Source: an uncultured Eubacterium sp. (lineage in GTDB: Bacteria > Bacillota > Clostridia > Lachnospirales > Lachnospiraceae). Taken from it: 39,687 nt of DNA. The notes beneath the pieces are model-generated. The model was not told the origin of the DNA, did not search any database, and worked only from the letters and a program-made list of their open reading frames with translations. Made by a program: the position numbers and the translations under genes. The stretch lies in the NCBI GenBank assembly GCA_910577225.1, contig CAJTMV010000036.1, positions 1 to 39,687 of the forward strand, written 5' to 3'. This document shows positions 25,032 through 32,677 of the stretch, piece after piece. Numbering within the stretch: the first letter of the stretch is position 1; each line of letters begins with the position of its first letter.

Positions 25032-26453
25032 TCACCACTTTTCTTCCAAAATATAATTCCCGACGTCTCTGGGACTAATTCGATATGTTTTTCCATTCGC
25101 ATGTATGCCGATGGACGTAATGTAATCATAAAACGCCTTGCTTTCCAATATATGCACTGCCTGCTCTATCGTATTGTTTTTCTTTGGTACGATATACATT
25201 CCAGAATACGGCACTACTTCCTTCGCTAAATGATAATATCTCACTCTGCCTGTAATTAACGTAGAGAGCATTATTTTTTCCTGGTCGATATGTGCCAGTG
25301 CCTGAGATCTTCCATATTCGAACCACTTACACTTCTTTTCTGCATTTCTTTTTAATAAGCGATCCCTGTATTGTTCCAGATATGCGGCAATCTGTGGAAA
25401 TAATCTGGTGAAAACTTCTTCTTCATATCTGCAGCACTTGTCATTTTCATAGTAATAAGGAAATATAATATAACTCTTTTCTTTCAGCTGTTTGCTTTTA
25501 GGACTTGCTGCCAGGCGCAGTCCTTCCTTTTCTAATCTGAATCCATCCTTTTCTATCCACATCTCGTTCTCTGCAAAATCATTTATTACAAACGCTTCAT
25601 TTAACAGTGTCGCGACGGGCGCCGAAACACGAAACATATCCCCAAATCTTCTGCTGCGGCCGGATTTATTTGATAAAGCATGAAACATCCACTTTCCCTG
25701 TAAATGTGTCTTGGAGATCATACTTTTACTTGCATTCTCTCTGTCAATATATAAAAAATCTTTCTTTCTGTATTGTTTCTCACATACAATAATTGCCGAA
25801 GAAATCTGACGGTTTTCAAATATTCTCTCAAATTTAAAATCTTCCAGTTCGCTTAAATATGGCAGAATAAAGTTTCTAAGTTCTTCTGAATAATGGTTTT
25901 TCATAAAATTATTCGGTATCAGATATACCATAATACCATTCGGCGCAAGCGCTTTTATCGCAGCTTCCGTAAACGCATAATAATAATCTGCCTTGCCTTT
26001 TTTACAAACGGCGTACTGATTTCTTATCAACGTCCTGTCTTTCTCCTGCATATTGTAATAGGTAATGTAAGGTGGATTTCCTACTACATACTGATATTCT
26101 GGTTCATATGTCATCGCTAACGCGTCACCCAGCCTGATATTCCATAAAATATCTGTCAGGCCAAACTCCATAGCCGTTTGATCCAGATTTTTCTTACATT
26201 CTGCATATGCGTCATCTTCTTTTTCAATACCACAAATGTCTTTTTCCAGACCGTCCACTATTTTCTCATCAGACATTCCTCTTAGTCTGGCATCCACAAT
26301 ATACCTTCTGACAATTTCTGTTAAGAATCTCCCTGTACCACATGAATTTTCAAGTACTTTTTTCCCTTGCAGATTAGTCACATAGCCGGCTTTATCCAGC
26401 ATATATGCAACGATCGCCGGCGGTGTAAACACTTTACAAGTCTTTTCTCCCAT
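25032..26453 (-). CDS. N6-adenine DNA methyltransferase (Eco57I/TaqI type)
   Basis: The 473-residue protein opens with FTPP (9-12). The AdoMet-binding motif I is LENSCGTGRF (34-43), and the catalytic motif NPPY starts at residue 126. The C-terminal ~200 residues, including RLFPQIAAYLEQYRDRLLKR, form the probable target-recognition domain. No endonuclease domain is present, unlike type IIG enzymes. It likely methylates adenine in a specific sequence to protect self DNA. It is the first gene of the operon, with a promoter just upstream. A diverged copy of part of its recognition domain survives at 29660-29721. Confidence 0.92.
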   Translation of the reverse strand: MGEKTCKVFTPPAIVAYMLDKAGYVTNLQGKKVLENSCGTGRFLTEIVRRYIVDARLRGMSDEKIVDGLEKDICGIEKEDDAYAECKKNLDQTAMEFGLTDILWNIRLGDALAMTYEPEYQYVVGNPPYITYYNMQEKDRTLIRNQYAVCKKGKADYYYAFTEAAIKALAPNGIMVYLIPNNFMKNHYSEELRNFILPYLSELEDFKFERIFENRQISSAIIVCEKQYRKKDFLYIDRENASKSMISKTHLQGKWMFHALSNKSGRSRRFGDMFRVSAPVATLLNEAFVINDFAENEMWIEKDGFRLEKEGLRLAASPKSKQLKEKSYIIFPYYYENDKCCRYEEEVFTRLFPQIAAYLEQYRDRLLKRNAEKKCKWFEYGRSQALAHIDQEKIMLSTLITGRVRYYHLAKEVVPYSGMYIVPKKNNTIEQAVHILESKAFYDYITSIGIHANGKTYRISPRDVGNYILEEKW

Positions 26454-26485
26454 TTATCCACTCTTTCCTTTTTTCATTTGTTTCA

Positions 26486-26514
26486 ATTTTATCACAGCAA
26501 ATTTTAATTGTCAT
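26486..26514 (-). promoter_or_regulatory. Promoter of the methyltransferase-GHKL-receiver-HNH operon
   Basis: ATGACA (26514-26509) and TAAAAT (26491-26486) with an extended TG motif are separated by 17 bp. They lie about 35 bp upstream of the methyltransferase ATG. No other promoter is evident within the operon. Confidence 0.65.
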
Positions 26515-26693
26515 CATTTGTTCCGATGGAATTTAGCAGATACTGATTCAACTGCTGCGATACCCAATTCAATCAGATTACGCAAGATTCTGATAGACTT
26601 CCCGTACAAAATCTGATATGTTTCAATCATTCGTATGCAGTCCGTTCCAGACTGCCGCAAATCAAATATTATATTATTCAGGAGACAACTACT

Positions 26694-27257
26694 ATGAGTA
26701 AAATGAAAGACAAACTCCATACCGGAGAACTATATCTGCCTGGCGACGAGTCGATTACGAAAGAACAGATGATTTATCAGGATTTGTTATGCGATTATAA
26801 CCTGACAAAACCATCAGAAACTGAGAAAAGAGCCGCCATGCTGAAAAAAATGCCTGGCGACTGCGGAGAAGGCGTATATATCGAAGCGCCGTTTTATGCA
26901 AACTTTGGCGGACACAACTGTCATTTCGGAAACATGGTCTATGCCAACTATCATCTGACCTGCGTGGATGATACACATATTTACATTGGTGATTATACAA
27001 TGATCGGGCCAAATGTAACGATAGCCACTGCCGGTCATCCCATCCTTCCTGAGCTTCGGGAACAGGTATATCAGTATAATATGCCCGTCCATATCGGAAG
27101 AAACTGCTGGATTGGCGCCGGGGTAATTATCCTGCCAGGCATTACAAATTCCAATCTTCTAACCAGAGCGTGTTTCAAAAATGTTTCTGTCAGCAGTATT
27201 ACACAATTTATGGGAGATTTGCGCCAAATGAAAGACATATCGCGGACTATAACCTGA
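26694..27257 (+). pseudogene. Truncated maltose/galactoside O-acetyltransferase
   Basis: The first ~150 residues match the LacA/Maa acetyltransferase family. They start with an N-terminal helical cap and continue with left-handed beta-helix hexapeptides (IGDYTMIGPNVTI, HIGRNCWIGAGVIILPGI). The catalytic His is in TAGHP. The usual end (IG-NVVIGAGSVV... NPAKV) is missing. After LPGIT the frame enters unrelated sequence for 36 residues. The start has AGGAG nine bases before ATG. The break coincides with a repeat-like segment carrying CCAGAGCGTGT. The stump may be inactive, because the missing coils help form the active site between subunits. Confidence 0.75.
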
Positions 27258-27355
27258 ATATAACGTAAACCTCCCGCAACGCTGGGAATACAGATGGCAG
27301 GAATCATTTTTAATACTCGCTCTGGCGCCCCGAACATGCCGGCCGGCATACGATA
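27150..27355 (-). repeat. Possible dispersed intergenic element (DUF6783-like translation)
   Basis: The minus strand here could encode a peptide ending NIFETRSG. That is reminiscent of the short DUF6783-type sequences scattered through Lachnospiraceae genomes, which may be repeats rather than genes. It begins exactly where the acetyltransferase homology stops. No transposase or clear terminal inverted repeats are visible. Confidence 0.35.
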
Positions 27356-27358
27356 ACA

Positions 27359-27973
27359 TCAGTGATTGTCCAGTCCGAAATGTCTGGCAGCCAGGCTTAC
27401 ATATTCTTCCATTTTCATGCTGCCATCATTGATCACTGATACATATTGTTCCTGTTCACATTGTTTTCGTACTTCCTGCGCAAATAAAAGATCTCTGTCC
27501 ATCCAGTTCGAAAACGCTTTCTCCTGATCCTTACATCCTTCTAAAAAATACGAAATCCACTCTCTTTGTTTATAATGCAAAATTTGAAAATCTGCAGTCG
27601 GCGTCATTGAAAGATATCTGTTTTTCATAACGTTACATCTTTTCATCAGCTCCGGCAAATATGCCGCCCCTTCTGTAATAATATCATTCTCTTTAATCTG
27701 CTCCAGATCGTTCCATACAAATTCAAATATTTCTTTATAAATGAGAATTTCTTCTCTGCATTGAAGCACCGGATCTCTCATCCATATTTCTTCCTGACTC
27801 ATCATTTCCAGTTTCCTGCAAAGCTCACAGCCTTTTTCAGCTCCGGCTTTCATATACTTATCCAGAAAATCGTCTACTTTAAAATAATACAGATGATATT
27901 TTTCTGAAAGAATTTCAGCAATCGTACTTTTTCCACTGCAAGGCGAGCCGCCAATATAATATATTTTCTTCAA
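27359..27973 (-). CDS. P-loop kinase-like NTPase
   Basis: The 204-residue protein begins with Walker A (GGSPCSGKST, residues 8-17) and a following YYFKVDDFLDK that resembles the substrate-binding Asp of small-molecule kinases. IITEGAAYLP looks like the Walker B strand. It resembles AAA_33/shikimate-kinase-like nucleotide or metabolite kinases, but the substrate is unknown. The start is TTG at 27973, supported by GGAGG eight bases upstream. It lies beside the arsenate-reductase-like gene without obvious functional linkage. Confidence 0.75.
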   Translation of the reverse strand: MKKIYYIGGSPCSGKSTIAEILSEKYHLYYFKVDDFLDKYMKAGAEKGCELCRKLEMMSQEEIWMRDPVLQCREEILIYKEIFEFVWNDLEQIKENDIITEGAAYLPELMKRCNVMKNRYLSMTPTADFQILHYKQREWISYFLEGCKDQEKAFSNWMDRDLLFAQEVRKQCEQEQYVSVINDGSMKMEEYVSLAARHFGLDNH

Positions 27974-28044
27974 TCATACGCCTCCTTCATTAAAAAACGT
28001 CTATACCCCTTCTCTTGCTTTTGCGGCCCCGTCCGGCCTAAAGA

Positions 28045-28398
28045 TTATGCTAAAATCTTTTCTGTCCACTCTGCCTCTTTAAATCCCACAAGCACCATAT
28101 GATCGTCTACAACAATTGGTCGTTTTACAAGCATTCCATTTGTCGCAAGAAGATTTAGCTGCTCGTCCTCGCTCATCGACGGCAGCTTGTCTTTTAACTG
28201 CATTTCTTTATACAGGATACCGCTTGTATTAAAAAATCTTTTCAGCGGAAGGCCGCTTTTTTCGTACCACTGTTTTAATTCGCTGTAAACAGGATGATCT
28301 TCTACGATATGACGATCTGTATATTCTATCTGATGTGCATCCAGCCACTTTCTGGCCTTCTGACAGGTAGAACATTTGGGATATTGTATAAATAACAT
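28045..28398 (-). CDS. ArsC/Spx family thioredoxin-fold protein
   Basis: The 117-residue protein has the N-terminal redox CSTCQKA motif (CxxC, residues 9-12) and the later RPIVV segment typical of the ArsC/Spx/YffB family. Family members are glutaredoxin-linked reductases or RNA polymerase-binding regulators such as Spx. The sequence does not carry enough of the Spx signature to call a regulator, so a reductase of unknown substrate is as likely. It has its own AGAGGTG ribosome binding site and is not in an arsenic operon. Confidence 0.85.
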   Translation of the reverse strand: MLFIQYPKCSTCQKARKWLDAHQIEYTDRHIVEDHPVYSELKQWYEKSGLPLKRFFNTSGILYKEMQLKDKLPSMSEDEQLNLLATNGMLVKRPIVVDDHMVLVGFKEAEWTEKILA

Positions 28399-28446
28399 CT
28401 TCTTTTCACCTCTCTGCTGTTTCTTTTCATCATTTATTTTGCTTTT

Positions 28447-29415
28447 TTACTGCAGTAAAGCTAGTATCCCCTGTTTGTTCTGATTTGCCTGTGCCAGCAT
28501 GGACTGTCCTGCCTGCGCTAGGATATTATTGGTACTATATTCAACCATTTCCTCTGCCATATCCGTATCGCGAATTCCTGACTCCGCAGCAGCTGTATTT
28601 TCTGCCGTATTATCCAGATTTGCGATCGTATGTTCCAGACGATTCTGCACAACGCCCAGCGAAGAACGCATCTCTGATACGAGATCGATTGCATTTTGCA
28701 CCAGTTTCATGGTTCTTCCAGCCATTTCATAGGAATTGACAAACAGACAGTGTTCCGGATCATAGTGGTTTTTCTTACCTGTCGCCACGTCATAAGACAT
28801 CCAGTTTAAATATGCCGTATCTCTTTCATCGATCATTTCGATATACTCAATCGATGGTTTTTGCAGTAATATCTTGTCAATCGCATTCGGATCATCAAAG
28901 ACGAACGCCAGTCCCAATGCATGCGTATCCATTGCCTTGATATCAAGCTCGATCCCCTGCCCTTCAAGCGCGCCGACCTGAAGGTTTTTATTTTTAAATG
29001 ACCCTTCTAACAGATTCATGGAGTTAAACTGTGTTTTACCTGCAACCCGGTCGATCTCTATTCCCATCTGATCGATCTCGCTCTTGATACTGTCTCTGTC
29101 AATCGATGTGTTTGTATCATTTGCGGCCTGTATTGCCAGTTCATTCATTCTCTGGAGAATGGAATGTACCTCATTCAGCGCGCCTTCCGCCACCTGAATC
29201 AAAGAAACCCCATCCTGCGCATTATTAGAAGCTCTCCCCAAACCGCGAATCTGATGGCGCATTTTCTCAGAAATCGACAATCCGGCCGCATCATCCGCCG
29301 CACTGTTGATCTTATATCCGGAAGACAGCTTTTTTGCCGCATCCGCATTCTTTTTCGTTACACTTCCCAGCATTCTGTTCGCATTTAATGCCTGTATATT
29401 GTGTTGTACTACCAT
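28447..29415 (-). CDS. Flagellin
   Basis: The 322-residue flagellin has the conserved N-terminal D0/D1 helices (VQHNIQALNANRML, KLSSGYKINSAADDAAGLSISEKM). The C-terminal partner helices are ESGIRDTDMAEEMVEYS and QSMLAQANQNKQGILALLQ. The central variable region is short, about 70 residues, with Asp/Tyr/Asn-rich sequence. The start at 29415 (MVVQHN) is set by GGAGAAGGGATAT. The longer frame adds only an unsupported seven residues. It forms the filament of an exported flagellum. No other flagellar genes are in the window, so this is a solitary flagellin locus. Confidence 0.95.
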   Translation of the reverse strand: MVVQHNIQALNANRMLGSVTKKNADAAKKLSSGYKINSAADDAAGLSISEKMRHQIRGLGRASNNAQDGVSLIQVAEGALNEVHSILQRMNELAIQAANDTNTSIDRDSIKSEIDQMGIEIDRVAGKTQFNSMNLLEGSFKNKNLQVGALEGQGIELDIKAMDTHALGLAFVFDDPNAIDKILLQKPSIEYIEMIDERDTAYLNWMSYDVATGKKNHYDPEHCLFVNSYEMAGRTMKLVQNAIDLVSEMRSSLGVVQNRLEHTIANLDNTAENTAAAESGIRDTDMAEEMVEYSTNNILAQAGQSMLAQANQNKQGILALLQ

Positions 29416-29484
29416 ATATCCCTTCTCCTTTATCATTTCCAGTTTCTATCATCCAACATCAGGTTCGCATCCTTACGCAAGCGA

Positions 29485-29506
29485 ATATAATATATATTAT
29501 ATCGGC
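29485..29506 (-). promoter_or_regulatory. Sigma-28-like promoter element and AT palindrome upstream of flagellin
   Basis: GCCGATAT (29506-29499) matches the -10 of flagellar sigma factor promoters (GCCGATAA) in seven of eight positions. A clear TAAA -35 box at the right spacing is not seen. A perfect 18-bp palindrome of A/T only (29485-29502) overlaps it. Confidence 0.5.
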
Positions 29507-29619
29507 ATATTCCATAAAAATCCAACCTCTAAATTTCATGATCACTTACAAAATATACCCGTCAGAACCAACTAAGTTCCATACCTGAATAAGATGCAGC
29601 CAGTCAGCCCGACAAACCG

Positions 29620-29760
29620 TCAATTATTTCCTCTCGTCAGACCGTCTATAAAATTTCTTAATAAGCGATCCATAGATTGTCCCAGATATGCAACAACCGG
29701 TAGAAATAATCTGTTGAAAACCAAATCTTCAAGCGTATTTGATATTGGACGTTCTACCGG
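29620..29760 (-). pseudogene. Relic of a methyltransferase target-recognition domain
   Basis: Bases 29660-29721 align with 25354-25415 inside the intact methyltransferase gene at 52 of 62 positions (about 84%), in the same orientation. The minus-strand translation VFNRLFLPVVAYLGQ parallels VFTRLFPQIAAYLEQ, and DRLLRN parallels DRLLKRN. No flanking methyltransferase motifs remain. It is a diverged fragment of a second related gene, stranded between the flagellin and hydrolase genes. Confidence 0.7.
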
Positions 29761-29770
29761 ATGTTTGCTG

Positions 29771-30838
29771 CTAATGCTTATTTTGTTTTTCTTTTTCAGC
29801 AATTTGATGTATAATTTTAGAAAAACCTTCCGAGTCTGATTCTAATAAACCATGCGTCATATTTTTCATGCAATACAGTTGTTTGTATGGCGCGTTTACC
29901 TGCTCAAAATACTCCTGCGCCAATAAATAATTTGTCTGATAATCCTTATCTCCATTTATATTATAAAATGGTATTTGATAATCCGTTCTTCCTTTCAAAG
30001 AAAACGAAGCAAATTCTTTAGAAGCAAAAAAGTCCAGATAGACGCCCATATCTCTCTTAAAATAATCCAGCCAGTCTGTCAGGGAGTAATTTGGATTAAA
30101 TATGATTGTTGAAACCAGATTGTAATCAGAACCATTCGCCATCATATCATAGCCGTATTTTTTCATAATTTCATTTCTTGCAGCAAAGTGTTCCATCGTA
30201 ACATGATCCGGAGTTAACTGATCGATCAATTTTAAAGTTTCTTCGTCACCCTCTGCCCATAATAGCGCCTGCTGTCGAAACTCTTCTTCGTTTTCCATGT
30301 AATCGACAAGCTGCCCGGCGCCAATAAAACATTCATAATATTCCGGATATTCAAGCACCAGATTTGCTCCGAAAATCGACCCCCATGAGTGTCCCAGAAT
30401 CGTCAGTTTCTCTTTTGAAAGATAATCCAGTATAAACTCTGTTACTTCCTTTCCGTCCGTCAGAAATAATTCCCGTGTCAGTACGATATCCTTTTGTTCT
30501 TTGTCGTAACTTTTCCCACAGTTACGCTGGTCCCAGGTTACTACAGTATATACGTCTGCCCATTTTCTTGTAAATGCATAATCGATATCACTCGTTGACG
30601 ATCCGGGTCCGCCATGTAAATAAAGCAGGACCGGATGTTCCACATCTTTCCCATAAATATTTATCCACTGCTTTGTACCATTTATATCTATATACATAGA
30701 TTCATTGATACCGCCGTCAGGAGTCTTGCTGTAAATTGCTTTTCCTATTGCCCGAACCAAAAAGAATACAGCTGCCAATACCAAAACCCCAAACCCTGTC
30801 CATTTTAAGATATTCCATATTTTGTATTTTTTCTTCAT
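29771..30838 (-). CDS. Membrane-anchored alpha/beta hydrolase (proline iminopeptidase-like)
   Basis: The 355-residue protein has an N-terminal transmembrane anchor (about residues 10-32), then an alpha/beta hydrolase fold. The oxyanion motif is HGGPGSS and the nucleophile elbow is GHSWGS. Late GDKDYQT and MTHGLLES regions supply the acid and His. The layout matches S33-type aminopeptidases/hydrolases. The catalytic domain would lie outside the cell. The start at ATG 30838 has GGGAG eight bases upstream. The last ~20 codons overlap no other gene. The substrate is unknown. Confidence 0.85.
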   Translation of the reverse strand: MKKKYKIWNILKWTGFGVLVLAAVFFLVRAIGKAIYSKTPDGGINESMYIDINGTKQWINIYGKDVEHPVLLYLHGGPGSSTSDIDYAFTRKWADVYTVVTWDQRNCGKSYDKEQKDIVLTRELFLTDGKEVTEFILDYLSKEKLTILGHSWGSIFGANLVLEYPEYYECFIGAGQLVDYMENEEEFRQQALLWAEGDEETLKLIDQLTPDHVTMEHFAARNEIMKKYGYDMMANGSDYNLVSTIIFNPNYSLTDWLDYFKRDMGVYLDFFASKEFASFSLKGRTDYQIPFYNINGDKDYQTNYLLAQEYFEQVNAPYKQLYCMKNMTHGLLESDSEGFSKIIHQIAEKEKQNKH

Positions 30839-30841
30839 CAA

Positions 30842-31067
30842 AACTTCTCCCTAAAAAGCCTTTACCGGCATCGATTCTGCCCGCCTGTACTTCTGTGAAA
30901 CTTAACTTTGCGCAGTAAAAAGACATGTTTTTTCTTCTGTATCTGCCCGCATCAAACCTTCTCTTACTGCAGCAGCCCGCGCAGAATAGCCTTTCTGCTT
31001 ATTTCGTCGCAAACCGCATTCTTTACCAGTAAAAAAGGTATACGCAAAGGCATGACAACACATAATT
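30842..31067. other. Intergenic region without a convincing gene
   Basis: This lies between the hydrolase and the GNAT gene. Minus-strand frames are open over part of it (a 53-codon frame from an ATG near 31055) but lack ribosome binding sites and recognisable motifs. I see no terminator hairpin. Confidence 0.5.
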
Positions 31068-31556
31068 TTATTTGAGCTCACACTCCCAGGTCTCGTGATA
31101 CATCTCTCTATTTTTATCCCATTCGTTATAGGCTTCACTTTCTGTTCTGTGAAAACCAAATTTTGCATAAAGATGTCTTGCTGATTTTAAAATATCAAGC
31201 GTACCTAAAGTGATGTAAACATATCCCTTTTCTCTGCAAAAATTTATTGCTGTTTTTAACAATTCCTTTCCCAGCCCCTGACCCTGCATATCTGAATCCA
31301 CGCCAAACCAACGTAATTGAGCCTGATGCATCCCTTTTTTGATAACGGCAATATCGCCGGCAATTTTCCCGTTGCGTTCAGCGATCCACAACTGGCTGCC
31401 CTCTAAATCATTATAAAGCTCTGCCATCCCGCCCAGCATTTCTTTTTCATAAAATCCGTTAAAATGATATTGCTGCTCGTAAAGTTTATATTGAAAATAA
31501 CAAACCATGCTCGGATCTCCCGGCTGATATGTACGGATAACAATCTCATCCTTCAT
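31068..31556 (-). CDS. GNAT-family N-acetyltransferase (MarR partner)
   Basis: The 162-residue protein has the GNAT acetyl-CoA loop in DMQGQGLGKELLKTAINF and the following strand YVYITLGT. HLYAKFGFHRTES is the typical motif B end. It overlaps the MarR gene by ATGA (31553-31556), so the pair is co-translated and this enzyme is probably part of the MarR-regulated response. MarR-GNAT pairs often modify small toxic molecules or regulators. The substrate is unknown. It is full length and intact. Confidence 0.88.
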   Translation of the reverse strand: MKDEIVIRTYQPGDPSMVCYFQYKLYEQQYHFNGFYEKEMLGGMAELYNDLEGSQLWIAERNGKIAGDIAVIKKGMHQAQLRWFGVDSDMQGQGLGKELLKTAINFCREKGYVYITLGTLDILKSARHLYAKFGFHRTESEAYNEWDKNREMYHETWECELK

Positions 31557-32002
31557 TTTTCCGCACCTCTCTTCTCATATTCTCGCAGCGTTTTTTCAAT
31601 AAATTCCATCGCTTCGCAAAGTTTCATACAGGTTTCATCATCTATAGTTTTAATTTTATCAGCGATTTGTTTGTCTCCGTTCAAATCTATTTTTTCAGCC
31701 GCCTTTTTCCCGATTTCCGTCAGACTTAATTTTTTCAATCCTTTACTGCCTAAAACAAGTTCTCTCGTTACAAGTCCATTCTTTTCGAATTTCGTAAGAA
31801 TTCTGCTAATATAACTTTTGTCGATGTTCAAATGTTCGCATAATTCCGTAGCATTGATCCCCTGATACATATAAATTTCAAACAGCACTCTTGATTCTGT
31901 CCACGAAAAATTCGTATCCAAATAACCTTTATTCATTACTTCCAGCCAAACCGTATAATATCGGTTAAAATTTCGTATTCTTTTGATTAAATCATTCTTC
32001 AT
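31553..32002 (-). CDS. MarR-family transcriptional regulator
   Basis: The 149-residue winged-helix regulator has a helix-turn-helix ATELCEHLNIDKSYISRILTKFEKNGLVTRE (quoted in parts: ELCEHLNIDK and SYISRILTKFE) and a following wing. The length and helical ends are typical of MarR dimers. Upstream are three GTTGA-N5-TCAAC inverted repeats, one overlapping the -35 box. This strongly suggests that it represses its own operon with the GNAT gene. The inducing ligand cannot be inferred. Confidence 0.9.
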   Translation of the reverse strand: MKNDLIKRIRNFNRYYTVWLEVMNKGYLDTNFSWTESRVLFEIYMYQGINATELCEHLNIDKSYISRILTKFEKNGLVTRELVLGSKGLKKLSLTEIGKKAAEKIDLNGDKQIADKIKTIDDETCMKLCEAMEFIEKTLREYEKRGAEK

Positions 32003-32043
32003 ATATTTTCTTTCCCTGTATTTGAGTTGTAATTGTCAATAGT

Positions 32044-32072
32044 ATAATATAACATTGCGTTGATTTTGTCAA
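32044..32072 (-). promoter_or_regulatory. Promoter of the marR-GNAT operon
   Basis: TTGACA (32072-32067) and TATTAT (32049-32044) are separated by 17 bp. The -35 hexamer lies inside the first inverted repeat, so repressor binding would block RNA polymerase. Confidence 0.85.
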
Positions 32073-32147
32073 CTCATATGGCAGAGCATTGCGTTGACTT
32101 TATCAACTTATATAACCGATCATTGCGTTGATTTTATCAACTTGTTC
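32053..32147. promoter_or_regulatory. Three tandem 34-bp units, each with a MarR-type operator
   Basis: The inverted repeats GTTGA-N5-TCAAC lie at 32059-32073, 32093-32107 and 32127-32141, spaced exactly 34 bp. Each is preceded by CATTGC. The whole is a 34-bp tandem repeat with small changes. Copies two and three also carry TTGATAAA-like -35 sequences. These are probable MarR binding sites. Confidence 0.8.
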
Positions 32148-32296
32148 CACTACTCATATCTTTCCTCGCACATGTCCTTATGCTATTTACTTTTCAGACC
32201 ATTTTTCAGGTATTTTCCTCGCAGACATCCAGTCTCATTCTGTCGGATTTCCTGATCAGCTGCAATATTTTTGCTGTTGCTTTTAGACATTAAGAA

Positions 32297-32330
32297 ACCG
32301 CAATGCCTTGATTTTACAAGAAATTGCGGT
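32297..32330. repeat. Hairpin resembling a degenerate fourth operator
   Basis: ACCGCAAT (32297-32304) pairs with ATTGCGGT (32323-32330). The interior TTGATTTTACAA resembles the operator core of the upstream triple repeat. It may be a decayed copy or a weak terminator. The rest of 32150-32480 shows no gene. Confidence 0.45.
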
Positions 32331-32480
32331 AGTTATTTATGCGAATAAGTTCTAAATCAATAAGTACTCTATGACTCTATGATCATAGTCATTCGCCCTG
32401 AACCTGCTGTTATGCTATTTGAAACTCGTATCTGCTTAGCGTAAAAAATATCATTTCTTTTATCTTTCTTTAAAGAATAG

Positions 32481-32662
32481 TCAGGAAAAATCGATCCGTA
32501 CAACCTCAAGCGCTTTCCCCATTTTACAAAAACAATCATTACATATTTTCATATATTTATCTCCGTATTGTTTTTGGCAAAGAGTACCGCTTATATCATC
32601 CAGCTACTCTGACGTTCCATTGCGTCAGAAAACATCTCTACGCTTTCATTTTTCATTGACAT
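32481..32662 (-). pseudogene. Small Cys-containing ORFs, possibly one frameshifted gene
   Basis: Two 23-residue frames follow each other. The first (32662-32591) starts after GGAGCGGAGA. The second (32552-32481) starts after CGGAGATAAATAT and contains CNDCFCKMGK. The second frame can be read upstream without a stop to about 32606, so the pair could be one protein of about 60 residues split by a frameshift near 32600. I do not recognise the family. It lies 16 bp downstream of the TIGR04076-like gene. Confidence 0.35.
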
Positions 32663-32677
32663 TCTCCGCTCCTTGCG

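Noticed and set aside
26514..26720. 68-codon minus-strand ORF upstream of the methyltransferase
   Set aside because: It overlaps the operon promoter and the acetyltransferase start, has no ribosome binding site and shows no recognisable family.
29594..29839. 81-codon plus-strand ORF with a hydrophobic C-terminus
   Set aside because: It is antisense to the methyltransferase relic and the 3' end of the hydrolase gene and lacks a ribosome binding site.
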